The notes under the pieces were generated by a model, which saw nothing but the letters and a program-made list of their open reading frames with translations, made no database searches and was not told the origin of the DNA. A stretch of 58,192 bases of DNA from NCBI GenBank assembly GCA_030536145.1, contig JAUNQN010000012.1, forward strand, positions 1 to 58,192, written 5' to 3'. Shown piece by piece: positions 17,284-25,538 of this stretch. The first letter of the stretch is position 1, and each line of letters opens with the position of its first letter. Source of the stretch: Akkermansia sp. (GTDB lineage: Bacteria > Verrucomicrobiota > Verrucomicrobiia > Verrucomicrobiales > Akkermansiaceae). The position numbers and the translations under genes are program-made.

Positions 17284-17316
17284 CAAAAACCGCCCTGCCA
17301 AGGGGCAGGGCGGTTT
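17284..17316 (-). terminator. Terminator of the rpsM-rpsK-rpsD operon
   Basis: A perfect 13-bp stem AAACCGCCCTGCC with a 4-nt loop lies about 27 bp after rpsD; on the minus strand it ends in a run of five U. Confidence 0.85.
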
Positions 17317-17342
17317 GCAAGGAGAGCGTGTCGCTCCGCTGT

Positions 17343-17954
17343 TTAGCGGGAGTAGAGCTCAACGATGAGCTGCACGTTCACGATGGGAGCAATCTCCTCC
17401 ACGGTGGGGATGCGGCTCACCTTGGCGGAGAGCTTGGCAGCGTCCACCTCCAGCCACTCGGGAGTGGTGGCGTTGGCGGCAAGCTCCACGAAACGGTTGG
17501 CAAGGGCCTGGGAACGGGCCTTGGCGGCCACCGTCACCACATCACCCGGCTTGCAGCAGTAGGAGGGAATGTTCACCTTCTTGCCGTTCACCGTCACGTG
17601 GCCGTGGGACACCATCTGGCGGGCGGCGGCGCGGGTGTTGGCAAAGTTGAGGCGGTAGATGATGTTGTCCAGACGCGTCTCCAGCAGCTGGAGCAGGATG
17701 TCACCCGTCACGCCACGGCGGCGGCTGGCCTCCTGGTAGTACTTGCGGAACTGGCCTTCAAGCACGCCGTACATGAAGCGCAGCTTCTGCTTCTCGGCAA
17801 GCATGATACCGTAGTCGGACTTCTTCTTGCGGCCGGCGCGGGCACCGTGCTGACCCGGGGGGAACGGACGGCGGGCAAATGCCTTGCTGGCGCCGAAGAG
17901 CTCAACGCCGAAACGGCGGCTAATCTTAGCGGTAGGACCTGTATAACGAGCCAT
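17343..17954 (-). CDS. rpsD: 30S ribosomal protein S4
   Basis: A 203-residue primary rRNA-binding protein of the small subunit. It starts MARYTGPTAKISRRFGV and contains the S4 RNA-binding domain (LETRLDNIIYRLNFANTRAA, near residues 92-111). It is the last gene of the rpsM-rpsK-rpsD unit and is closed by a strong terminator; rpoA and rplQ, which follow it in many bacteria, are not here. Zinc-binding cysteines are absent (C- form). Confidence 0.97.
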   Translation of the reverse strand: MARYTGPTAKISRRFGVELFGASKAFARRPFPPGQHGARAGRKKKSDYGIMLAEKQKLRFMYGVLEGQFRKYYQEASRRRGVTGDILLQLLETRLDNIIYRLNFANTRAAARQMVSHGHVTVNGKKVNIPSYCCKPGDVVTVAAKARSQALANRFVELAANATTPEWLEVDAAKLSAKVSRIPTVEEIAPIVNVQLIVELYSR

Positions 17955-17987
17955 AATGTTGTCTTTCTAAGTTGTTCGTTTAATTCA

Positions 17988-18527
17988 TTAGGCGCGGCGG
18001 GCCTTGGGAGGACGGCAACCGTTGTGCGGGATGGGCGTCACATCAGCGATGGAGGAAATCTCCAGACCGATGGTCTGCACGGCACGCACGGCGGACTCAC
18101 GACCGGAACCCGGTCCCTTCACGCGGACCTCGACCTCCTTGAGGCCATGGCCCATAGCCTGGCGGCAGGCATCCTGGCACACCACCTGGCCGGCGTATGC
18201 CGTGCTCTTGCGGCTGCCCTTGAAATTGAGCTTGCCGGCGGAGGACCAGCCGATCACGTTGCCCTTCAGGTCCGTCACGCTCACCACCGTGTTGTTGAAG
18301 GTGGAGGAGATGTGCACGATGCCGGTGGTAACGTTCTTGCTGCCCTTGGCCTTGAGGATCTTCACCTTGTCCTCGTCGTCGGCCAGGCCGAGCTCGGCAA
18401 AGATGTCGCGGCGGCCCTCGGGCTTCTTCTGTTCAACAGGAGCCTCGGCGGCGGGAGCGGCAGCCTCTGCTGCCTCCACGGGAGCCACTGTTTCTTTCAC
18501 TTCTTCCTGGATGGTTTCTTCAGCCAT
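17988..18527 (-). CDS. rpsK: 30S ribosomal protein S11 with acidic N-terminal extension
   Basis: Platform protein of the small subunit. The S11 core (about residues 60-179) is clear: [36 protein letters not shown] and the ending [15 protein letters not shown]. The first 50-60 residues are extra, rich in Glu, Ala and Pro, and have no counterpart in ordinary S11 (about 129 residues). The first ATG of the frame follows an A-rich leader after rpsM, and no obvious internal start explains the extension away. Confidence 0.95.
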   Translation of the reverse strand: MAEETIQEEVKETVAPVEAAEAAAPAAEAPVEQKKPEGRRDIFAELGLADDEDKVKILKAKGSKNVTTGIVHISSTFNNTVVSVTDLKGNVIGWSSAGKLNFKGSRKSTAYAGQVVCQDACRQAMGHGLKEVEVRVKGPGSGRESAVRAVQTIGLEISSIADVTPIPHNGCRPPKARRA

Positions 18528-18549
18528 TTTCAGTTATGTGTTAAGGGGT

Positions 18550-18921
18550 TTAGGACTTCTTGGCGCCGACGGTCTTCTTGCGGCCCTTGCGGGTACGGGC
18601 ATTCGTGCGGGTGCGCTGGCCACGCACGGGAAGGCCCTTGCGGTGACGGATGCCACGCAGGCAGTTGATGCTGGTAAGGCGCTTGAGCGCCATCTGCTTC
18701 TCACGGCGCAGGTCACCCTCGATGAGGATGTTGTTGCTGGTGATAGCCTGCACAATCTTGGTCAGCTGGGCGTCCGTAAGCGTGCCGGTGCGGAGGCTGG
18801 GGTCGATGCCCGCCTGCTCAAGCACCTTGGTAGCCGTGGACGGACCGATGCCGTAGATGTAGCGCAGGGATGCTTCGATGCGCTTCTCATTGGGTATCTC
18901 GATACCGAAAATACGAGCCAT
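18550..18921 (-). CDS. rpsM: 30S ribosomal protein S13
   Basis: A 123-residue head protein of the small subunit that contacts the tRNA and bridges to the 50S. MARIFGIEIPNEKR, YIYGIGPSTATKVLEQAGID and the C-terminal RGIRHRKGLPVRGQRTRTNA (ending KKS) are standard. It is the first gene of the three-gene operon, after a promoter 64 bp upstream and an A/C-rich leader lacking an SD sequence. Confidence 0.97.
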   Translation of the reverse strand: MARIFGIEIPNEKRIEASLRYIYGIGPSTATKVLEQAGIDPSLRTGTLTDAQLTKIVQAITSNNILIEGDLRREKQMALKRLTSINCLRGIRHRKGLPVRGQRTRTNARTRKGRKKTVGAKKS

Positions 18922-18984
18922 AATGGTGTGTTTTTGTGTGTTGTTTGTTGTCCCGCCCTACAGCGGGCGCGTTTGACGGCGCAA

Positions 18985-19012
18985 ATGATACCCGATATTT
19001 TACTTTTGGCAA
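18985..19012 (-). promoter_or_regulatory. rpsM operon promoter
   Basis: Minus strand: TTGCCA, 16-bp AT-rich spacer, TATCAT. The leader of about 57 nt could hold an S4 autoregulatory site, but none can be recognised by eye. Confidence 0.65.
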
Positions 19013-19097
19013 GCAAAATTTGCCGATTTTTACAACTTTGGATAAATTTGGGTTTTTGACGTTCGTGTGGCGGGCATGAGCTTGGCGGCAATGGGGC

Positions 19098-19127
19098 TTG
19101 ACTACGGCGTTATGAATGTTGTATGCT
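19098..19127 (+). promoter_or_regulatory. Leaderless promoter of the acyltransferase-like gene
   Basis: TTGACT, 18-bp spacer, TATGCT; 7 nt to the ATG at 19135. An in-frame ATG at 19123 overlaps this -10 box and is therefore unlikely to be used. Confidence 0.45.
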
Positions 19128-19134
19128 GTCAGCC

Positions 19135-20142
19135 ATGAAAGTTGCGGATGCTAAAGAGGAAATGGCAGGCGTGAACAGGGTTTCATGCAAGCCCCGTGTG
19201 GCATGGGTGGATTTTGCCCGGGTGCTGGGTATTTTCCTAGTGTGCAACGTGCATTCCACTGCGGCGCCGGGGAATGCGTTTCTTTCCCAGGCTGCAGTGG
19301 CAATGTTTTTCCTGATTTTTGGCTATTTCAATAGCGGGGCCGGGTTGGGGAAGGTTCTGAAGCGCATGCTGCTGCTTGCTGCTGCCTATTCTTTCTGGAG
19401 CGTGCTGTGCGGCGTGTTGTCGCATGAAGGAGTCGCGTTGGCACCCGGTGCGATGTGGAGAAGCGTGGTGTACGCACCATTTCCAATGTGGTTCATCAAG
19501 TATACGATACTCCTGCTGCCTCTTGGCTTTTTTCTGACCAGGCTGCCGACATGGGCCAAGCTGCTTCTGGCGGCGGGGCTGTTATGCGCCACCTATACGC
19601 TGGAGCCTGTATGCGAGTACGTGCTACTGACTTGGGAGCGCCCCGGTGTGGTGCAGTATCCTACGTACGTGGTATTCCTGTACATGCTGGGAGATTTGCT
19701 GAGGCAGTTCCCCCTTGAGCGCCTGCCGGGCGTCCTGTTTCCGGGCATGCGGCGTTGCCCTCGGGCAAGTATGGCTGCAACCTGGACTGTCTTTGCTGCG
19801 TTGGCTGCTGCCGTTTACGTTTTGCCGGTATTCCCGCAGAGTGAAATGCTGTATCTGGTCGGGATATGGCTTCTGCTGGCGTGTGCCTATACTGCGGAGC
19901 TGGTCATGCCCCGTGTGGCAGGCATAGTGGCGGGAGCGGGAGCCAGTGTCATCCTGGTCTATCTGTGCAATCCCCTGTATCTGAAAATATGCGCCAGCGC
20001 TCACCTTCACGTGTTCGGAAGCTTGCCGCATCCCCTGCTTTCTGTGGTGCTGTGCGTGCTGCTGATATGCGGCTGTGCCGTGTTTTACAATGCCCTTGTA
20101 GGGAAAAACCGGGTGCTTGATGCAATCTTGTTTGGCCGGTAG
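19135..20142 (+). CDS. Acyltransferase 3-like integral membrane protein
   Basis: A 335-residue protein with about ten membrane helices. The opening WVDFARVLGIFLVCNVHST resembles the D-x-x-R...H motif of acyltransferase 3 (OafA/WecH type) enzymes, which O-acetylate surface sugars. The rest is poorly conserved, so the family call is tentative. Base composition is visibly less GC-rich than its neighbours and codon choice is looser, suggesting acquisition from elsewhere. It is a single gene pointing toward the deaminase operon. Confidence 0.65.
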   Translation: MKVADAKEEMAGVNRVSCKPRVAWVDFARVLGIFLVCNVHSTAAPGNAFLSQAAVAMFFLIFGYFNSGAGLGKVLKRMLLLAAAYSFWSVLCGVLSHEGVALAPGAMWRSVVYAPFPMWFIKYTILLLPLGFFLTRLPTWAKLLLAAGLLCATYTLEPVCEYVLLTWERPGVVQYPTYVVFLYMLGDLLRQFPLERLPGVLFPGMRRCPRASMAATWTVFAALAAAVYVLPVFPQSEMLYLVGIWLLLACAYTAELVMPRVAGIVAGAGASVILVYLCNPLYLKICASAHLHVFGSLPHPLLSVVLCVLLICGCAVFYNALVGKNRVLDAILFGR

Positions 20143-20157
20143 GCGGCAGACTGCCGC

Positions 20158-20601
20158 TCAGCGAGTGAGGGGGAAGGTGGCGGAGAGGGGGTAGTCCGGC
20201 ACGTGGATGAGCTCCACGCCGTACATGGCGGCGATGGCGGGTGCCTCCGAGGCGGCGTATTCCTCCCCGTAGTAGATGGTCTTTACGCCGTGGGCGCAGA
20301 GTGCCTGCATGCAGGAGGTGCAGGGCATGGTGGTGCAGGCCACCACCTTGGCTTCCCCGCGCCTGAAAAGGCTGCAGAGGTTGATTTCCGCATGGAGCAT
20401 GAATTTCTGGCGCTCGTCCCGCGAATCCCAGAACCCCTGCGGGGCGGAAAAGCCGGGGAAAAGGCCGTTGTACGCGGTGCCGATGACACGGTTGTCCTTG
20501 TCCAGCGCGGCGGCGCCCACCTTGCGGAAGGGGTCCTCTGAGCGCAGGGCGGCCACATGGGCCAGGGCCATGACATATTGGGGAATGGGCAGGCGGGACA
20601 T
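20158..20601 (-). CDS. dCMP deaminase-like zinc deaminase
   Basis: A 147-residue cytidine/deoxycytidylate deaminase-fold protein. Zinc ligands are visible as HAE (70-72) and PCTSC (93-97), with Glu72 as the proton shuttle. DPFRKVGAAALDKDNRVIG and AYNGLFPGF match dCMP-deaminase relatives. The substrate (dCMP, or a related nucleotide) is inferred. The start MSRLPIPQY is chosen because the longer frame overlaps crcB. It is the last gene of the phosphohexomutase-crcB-deaminase operon. Confidence 0.8.
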   Translation of the reverse strand: MSRLPIPQYVMALAHVAALRSEDPFRKVGAAALDKDNRVIGTAYNGLFPGFSAPQGFWDSRDERQKFMLHAEINLCSLFRRGEAKVVACTTMPCTSCMQALCAHGVKTIYYGEEYAASEAPAIAAMYGVELIHVPDYPLSATFPLTR

Positions 20602-20635
20602 GGAAAGTACGATGTACGGGGTGAGAAGCAAGAAG

Positions 20636-21010
20636 TCAGGGGCGGGCGGCCAGGTAGCCTGCGGCAAAGAGCAGGACACCGCAGAGGAGGGAGGCGGCTG
20701 CGTATCCGATGGCGGGCAGCACGGCCCCCTGCCGCAGCAGGGCCAGGTTCTCCCCCGCAAAGGTGGAGAAGGTGGTAAAGCCGCCGCACAGGCCCGCGGT
20801 GAGTGCGGCGCGCAGGTCCGGGTGCAGCGCGGTGCCGCGCTCAAATGCACCCGTGAGCGCGCCGAGCAGCAGGCAGCCCGCCAGGTTCACGGCCAGCGTG
20901 TGCCAGGGAAAGGCACCGGGGCCGGCCCAGCTTTTCACCAGCAGGCCCGCCAGGTGGCGCAGTACGCCGCCGGCAAAGCTGCCAAGGCCGATGAAGAGGG
21001 CTGTCTGCAT
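20636..21010 (-). CDS. crcB: Fluoride channel CrcB/Fluc
   Basis: A 124-residue four-helix membrane protein that exports fluoride as an antiparallel dimer. The diagnostic motifs are FAGGVLRH near the N-terminus, VNLAGCLLLG, and GLCGGFTTFSTF with the phenylalanine-box residues in helix 3. It starts 20 bp after the phosphohexomutase stop. No fluoride riboswitch lies before it, as expected for an internal operon position. Confidence 0.93.
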   Translation of the reverse strand: MQTALFIGLGSFAGGVLRHLAGLLVKSWAGPGAFPWHTLAVNLAGCLLLGALTGAFERGTALHPDLRAALTAGLCGGFTTFSTFAGENLALLRQGAVLPAIGYAAASLLCGVLLFAAGYLAARP

Positions 21011-21030
21011 GCTCGGTACGCGGGTTCCGC

Positions 21031-22974
21031 TTACGCCATGCGGGCGTAGGCATCGGCCTCCACGGCCTTCCACAGGGATTCAATGCCGGATTCCACCGCT
21101 GCCTTGGCGGCGGCAAGCTCCGCGCCCTTCTCCCCGTGGGCGTACAGGTAGTACTTGATCTTGGGCTCCGTGCCGCTGGGGCGCACGGCAAAGCTGCGGC
21201 CGTCTGCCAGGTCGATGAAGAGCATCTTCTCTGCGGGCACGGGGTCGCCCTCTGCATCCACCATGGTGCCGGCGGAGAAATCGCGCACGGCGGTCACGGC
21301 GGCGCCGTCCATCTCCGCGGGCGGGTTGGAGATGTAGTCCTTGGTCAGGGCGGCAATCTTGGCGGCGCCGTCGGCACCCTCCATCACGATGTTCTTGCCG
21401 AGCTCCTTGTAGTAGCCCAGCTGTGTGTAGATGTTGTTCAGGCATTCCAGCAGGCCGATGCCCTGGGTGGCCAGGTAGGCGTTCATTTCCGCCAGGCAGA
21501 GGGCGGCCACGTTGGCATCCTTGTCACGCACAAAGTCCTGTGCCAGGTAGCCGTAGCTTTCCTCGCCGCCGAAGACGAAGTACTTGCTGTGCTGCAGGCG
21601 CAGGGCGCGGGTCTCTTCCTCAGTCATGGAGCGGTAGCCGGCGCGCAGCTCCGCAGGGATGGCGTTCTCATACTTGCCGAGCTTGGCGGCAATGTACTTG
21701 AAGCCGGTGAGCACGTTCACGGTGGCAATGCCGAAGCTCTCTGCAATGGCATCCTGCAGGGGGGAGGTCACGAAGGTCTTGACCATCACGGCGTGGTCTA
21801 TGTTCTGCTCTGTCACCAGGCCCAGCTCACGCATGGTCATGCAGCGGTACCAGGCCAGCAGGCAGCCGGTCTGGTTGCCGGTGAGCAGCTGCATCTTGCC
21901 GGTGGCCTTGTCACGCACGGCAATGCCCATGCGGTCGCAGTCCGGGTCCGTGGCAATCACCAGGTCTGCGTTCTCCGCGTCTGCCTGGGCAATGGCCATA
22001 TCCAGCGCGGGGGCGTTTTCCGGGTTGGGGCTGGCCACGGTGGGGAAACGGCCGTCCTGCACGTCCTGCTCCGCCACGGTGCTGAGCTGGCAGCCGATGC
22101 TCTTGAGCATGGGGACGATGCAGCGCTTGCCGGTGCCGTGCAGGTTGGTGTACACCACCTTGGCAGAGGCCTTGGAGAACACGTCCGGGCGCAGCACCAC
22201 GCCCTTCAGGCGGTTGATGTAGATTTCGTCCACCTCTGCACCCAGCACGCGCAGGGTGCCCTGCTTGTCTGCGGGCAGCGGCTCGTAGGAATCGCTGTCC
22301 AGGGCGTTCACCTCTGCAATCACGGCCTTGTCATGCGGGGCCACCAGCTGGGCGCCGTCGTTGAAATAGGCCTTGAACCCGTTGTCATGCGCCGGGTTGT
22401 GGGAGGCGGTCAGCATCACGCCCGTGTCGGCGTTCAGCTCACGGATGGTGAAGGAGACCTCCGGCACGGAGCAGGGGCCGTCGAACAGGGCGCAGTCGCA
22501 GCCCAGGTCCGTGCAGATGCGGGCGCAGAGCTCCGCAAAGTCACGGGAGAAGTGGCGCGTATCATGGCCGATGACGATGAGGGGCTTGCGACCGGGGCAA
22601 TCAGCCTCCACAAAGCGGCGCACATAGGTGATGAGGCCGCGCATGGCGCGCCCCACGTTGAAGTAGTTCATGCTGGCGGTGCCCACGCAGGGGAACTCCG
22701 GGCGGCCGTTCACGCCGCCCTTGCCCTGCTCGGCGGGCATCACGATATTGCCGATGGTGCGGCCGCGCAGGCCGCCGGTGCCGAATGCCAGCGTCTTGTA
22801 GAAGCGGTTGTTGAGCTCTGCCCACTCGCCGCGGTCCACCAGCTCACCGATGGCGGCGGGAACCACGGGGTCCTTGGTGCCCCCCGTAAGGAGCTTGATG
22901 TTCTCAAGGGATGATGCAAGCAGCTTGCCTTCCGCAACCGCCTGCTCCAACGCAGGGAGAATGGTGTGTATCAT
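21031..22974 (-). CDS. Phosphoglucomutase/phosphomannomutase
   Basis: A 647-residue alpha-D-phosphohexomutase that moves phosphate between C1 and C6 of hexoses. The catalytic phosphoserine loop is TASHNP, the metal loop DPDCDRMG, the sugar loop GGEESYG and the phosphate loop RPSGTEPKIKYY, in the usual order. The length is longer than the 450-550 usual for the family, with spacer regions at the N-terminus. The start MIHTILPAL lies 10 nt beyond the -10 box; the longer upstream frame has no support. Confidence 0.93.
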   Translation of the reverse strand: MIHTILPALEQAVAEGKLLASSLENIKLLTGGTKDPVVPAAIGELVDRGEWAELNNRFYKTLAFGTGGLRGRTIGNIVMPAEQGKGGVNGRPEFPCVGTASMNYFNVGRAMRGLITYVRRFVEADCPGRKPLIVIGHDTRHFSRDFAELCARICTDLGCDCALFDGPCSVPEVSFTIRELNADTGVMLTASHNPAHDNGFKAYFNDGAQLVAPHDKAVIAEVNALDSDSYEPLPADKQGTLRVLGAEVDEIYINRLKGVVLRPDVFSKASAKVVYTNLHGTGKRCIVPMLKSIGCQLSTVAEQDVQDGRFPTVASPNPENAPALDMAIAQADAENADLVIATDPDCDRMGIAVRDKATGKMQLLTGNQTGCLLAWYRCMTMRELGLVTEQNIDHAVMVKTFVTSPLQDAIAESFGIATVNVLTGFKYIAAKLGKYENAIPAELRAGYRSMTEEETRALRLQHSKYFVFGGEESYGYLAQDFVRDKDANVAALCLAEMNAYLATQGIGLLECLNNIYTQLGYYKELGKNIVMEGADGAAKIAALTKDYISNPPAEMDGAAVTAVRDFSAGTMVDAEGDPVPAEKMLFIDLADGRSFAVRPSGTEPKIKYYLYAHGEKGAELAAAKAAVESGIESLWKAVEADAYARMA

Positions 22975-22984
22975 ACTGCCGCGT

Positions 22985-23013
22985 ATGCTACCACGTACGC
23001 ACGCGCGAGGCAA
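22985..23013 (-). promoter_or_regulatory. Near-leaderless promoter of the phosphohexomutase operon
   Basis: Minus strand: TTGCCT, 17-bp spacer, TAGCAT; 10 nt to the ATG. The first 16 bases of the spacer alternate pyrimidine and purine perfectly, and the -35 is preceded by TTTTGGC, as at the gyrB promoter. Confidence 0.6.
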
Positions 23014-23046
23014 GCCAAAACAGCGGCTGCGGGGAAACACGGGCAA

Positions 23047-23514
23047 TCAGGCGCCGGGCTGTGCAATGGGCGCACCTGCAGGCACGGTCTGCACGCGGAC
23101 AAGCGGGGAAAGGGCGCGCTGCAGCCCGGCATCCCCGTAGTAGCCGGCTTTCACCAGGCGCATCAGGTTGGCCATGAGCCGCTGGCGCACGGGGCGGAAG
23201 GTCTCCAGATGGCGCTGCTCCATTTGGCGGAAGCTCTCTGCATCCGGCCGGGGCAGGGCCTTCATGGCCCGGGAAACATCCTCATAGCGCGCCATTACAT
23301 CCCACAGGGCGGGCAGGGCCGCATTGGCGGAGGCGGCATCCTGCACGGATTCCAGCACGGTGGCAATTTCCGCGCGCAGGTGCACGCTCTGCAGCAGCAG
23401 GTTCTCAAACTCTGTGGCATGGGCCTGCACCTTGGGTGCGGCTGGCTGCGTGGCGGGTTCCTGTGCGGGGGCCATGGCGGCCAGGAGGAGGATGGCGGGG
23501 ATGATTTTGTGCAT
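23047..23514 (-). CDS. Hypothetical secreted helical protein
   Basis: A 155-residue product with an N-terminal signal peptide (cleavage near APAQE, residue 18), then a low-complexity Ala/Pro/Gln stretch and a helical body (about 35-130). No family is recognised. It lies five bases after the MidA gene and is the last gene of the nadA-midA unit. A periplasmic location is inferred. Confidence 0.7.
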   Translation of the reverse strand: MHKIIPAILLLAAMAPAQEPATQPAAPKVQAHATEFENLLLQSVHLRAEIATVLESVQDAASANAALPALWDVMARYEDVSRAMKALPRPDAESFRQMEQRHLETFRPVRQRLMANLMRLVKAGYYGDAGLQRALSPLVRVQTVPAGAPIAQPGA

Positions 23515-23519
23515 AAGGG

Positions 23520-24512
23520 TTACAGGCGGTGCTGGATGAGGACGTTGAAGTGGTCCCCGGCACCGGGGGTGGAGACAAGGTGCATGTCCGCCGGGTTGGC
23601 AGGGTCTGCAAAGTCTTTCATGTACTCTGCCTGGCTCATGTACTGCACCACATCTCCAATGCAGCGGTTGGCCAGGTTCACCAGGTCCGTAAAGTTCACG
23701 TCTGCGGTAATATCGCAGTGCCCGGCCATGGCGGGCAGCTCATCCGCCCCCAGCAGGGTGTGGGCCTTGTAGCCGCGCAGGGTGCCTGCGGGGCGGCGGT
23801 AGTACAGGGTATCGTTCAGCTCCCCGTAGTCTATGGTGACAAAGGTGCCGCATTTCCAGAGCGGCTGCCAGGCGGCAAACCACTTGTGGTAGCTCTCATG
23901 CACCTCCACCACCTGGCCCTCCTGCGCCCAGCGGTCAAACACGCAGGATTCCGGCAGGGGGCGCGGCATGGCCTGGCGGATGATGCGGCGGTCCACCACG
24001 GCCAGCCCCAGCTCCAGCCACTCCCCGCCCTGGTACACGAACTGGCGGGCGGGGAAGGCATCCGGCAGCTCGTTTGAGAAGATGAAGGCACGGCCGCCCA
24101 CGGCTTTCAGCGCATCCTGAATCTCCGGGTACACGCGCACGGCGCTGCCGCCGGCCAGTTTCTGGAAATCACGCAGGGCGCGGGAGCGGTCCACCATGTA
24201 GTAGCGCATGCGCAGGCGGTTGAAAAAGCCCAGGTTGCGCAGGATGGCGGCTGCCATGTCACCGCTGCCGCCGCCAATCTCTATGATGGGCAGGAAACGG
24301 CTGCAGGCGGCGCAGGCCTGTTTCCACTGGGCCACCAGGCGGCGGGCGGGCAGCTCGCTCATGCTGGCGGAGGTGGAGAAATCCCCGCGCTGGCCGATGG
24401 CGCTGATATTGGCGCTGTAGTAGCCGCCCTCCTCATGGTACAGGGCAATATCCATGAATTCCTCCATGGAAATCCAGTTGCCGTGCGCCAGGATGTGCGG
24501 GGCCAGGTTCAT
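23520..24512 (-). CDS. MidA/NDUFAF7-like SAM-dependent methyltransferase
   Basis: A 330-residue class I methyltransferase of COG1565. The N-terminal YHEEGGYYSANISAIGQRGD (about 24-43) and the SAM loop EIGGGSGDMAAA match the MidA layout, as does SNELPDAFPARQFVY. The mitochondrial homologue methylates an arginine of complex I; the bacterial target is unknown. It starts 14 bp after nadA, and the open frame upstream overlaps nadA. Confidence 0.82.
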   Translation of the reverse strand: MNLAPHILAHGNWISMEEFMDIALYHEEGGYYSANISAIGQRGDFSTSASMSELPARRLVAQWKQACAACSRFLPIIEIGGGSGDMAAAILRNLGFFNRLRMRYYMVDRSRALRDFQKLAGGSAVRVYPEIQDALKAVGGRAFIFSNELPDAFPARQFVYQGGEWLELGLAVVDRRIIRQAMPRPLPESCVFDRWAQEGQVVEVHESYHKWFAAWQPLWKCGTFVTIDYGELNDTLYYRRPAGTLRGYKAHTLLGADELPAMAGHCDITADVNFTDLVNLANRCIGDVVQYMSQAEYMKDFADPANPADMHLVSTPGAGDHFNVLIQHRL

Positions 24513-24526
24513 GCCGGGCAGGGGGC

Positions 24527-25459
24527 TTACTTGGAGAGATCCAGCATGCGCAGCAGCGGCTTCTCCGCGCGCCGGCGCAGGCTTTCCTCCAGCCGGACCA
24601 CGGGGGCCATGTCCCGCAGGCAGTTGCGCAGTTTCTCCAGCGTGTTGAGCTTCATGAACTCGCACTCCGCGCAGGAGCATTTCTCTATGTTCACCGGGTG
24701 GAACTCCTTGCCGGGCACCAGCTGGCGCAGGCGGTGCAGGATACCTGTTTCCGTGACAATGATGAAGGAATCCGCCGCGCTCTCACGGCAGAAGCCGATC
24801 ATCTTCTCCGTGGAGCACACGTGGTCCGCCAGCAGGCGCACCTCCTCCTGGCACTCCGGGTGGCACACCACGGGGGAGCCCGGGTGGGCCTCCCTGGCGG
24901 CCAAAATCTGGTCGCGCGTGAACATCTGGTGCACGTGGCAGGCACCGTTCCACAGGGTCATCTCACGGCCCACCTGGCGGGCGGTCCAGGCACCCAGGTT
25001 GCGGTCCGGCACAAAGAGGATGGGGCGGTCCGCCGGGGCGGTCTCGATGATGCGGCGGGAGTTGCCGCTGGTCACGATGACATCTGCCAGTGCCTTCACG
25101 CCGATGGAGCAGTTCACATAGGCCACCACGTAGTAGTTCTTGTCCTTGTTCTCCTCCAGGAACTTGGCCAGGTCCTCCGCCGGGCAGGATGCCTCCAGGG
25201 AGCAGGCCGCATCCAGGTCCGGCAGCAGCACCGTGCGCTCCGGGTTCAGGATGCACGCCGTCTCCGCCATGAAATGCACGCCGCAGAACACTATCACATC
25301 ACACTCTGCCGCGCGGGCTTTCTGCGCCAGCGCCAGGGAATCCCCCACAAAATCCGCTATGTCCTGAATCTCAGGCCGCTGGTAGCTGTGGGCCAGGATG
25401 ACGGCGTTGCGTTCTTTCTTCAGGCGGAGTATTTCGTCGGTGATGCTTTCGGTAGCCAT
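24527..25459 (-). CDS. nadA: Quinolinate synthase
   Basis: A 310-residue enzyme that condenses iminoaspartate with dihydroxyacetone phosphate to make quinolinate for NAD. AHSYQRPEIQDIADFVGDSL (residues 23-42) is diagnostic. Cysteines for the [4Fe-4S] cluster are present in FCGVHFMAE, YVNCSIGVKALAD and the C-terminal KCSCAECEFMKLN. nadB and nadC are not in the window. The start is fixed by a promoter whose -10 ends 6 nt before the ATG. Confidence 0.95.
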   Translation of the reverse strand: MATESITDEILRLKKERNAVILAHSYQRPEIQDIADFVGDSLALAQKARAAECDVIVFCGVHFMAETACILNPERTVLLPDLDAACSLEASCPAEDLAKFLEENKDKNYYVVAYVNCSIGVKALADVIVTSGNSRRIIETAPADRPILFVPDRNLGAWTARQVGREMTLWNGACHVHQMFTRDQILAAREAHPGSPVVCHPECQEEVRLLADHVCSTEKMIGFCRESAADSFIIVTETGILHRLRQLVPGKEFHPVNIEKCSCAECEFMKLNTLEKLRNCLRDMAPVVRLEESLRRRAEKPLLRMLDLSK

Positions 25460-25465
25460 GCGCAG

Positions 25466-25494
25466 AAGATACCACCCCCGGGGCGGCAAGTCAA
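25466..25494 (-). promoter_or_regulatory. Leaderless promoter of the nadA operon
   Basis: Minus strand: TTGACT, 17-bp spacer ending GGTGG, TATCTT; 6 nt to the ATG at 25459. Confidence 0.6.
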
Positions 25495-25538
25495 TACTGT
25501 ATCTTGCGGTACGTTGCGGCTTGCCGCCCGCCGGGGGC

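Noticed and set aside
20602..21030. Fluoride riboswitch for crcB
   Set aside because: crcB lies inside an operon with 20 bp to the previous gene; there is no room or matching sequence.
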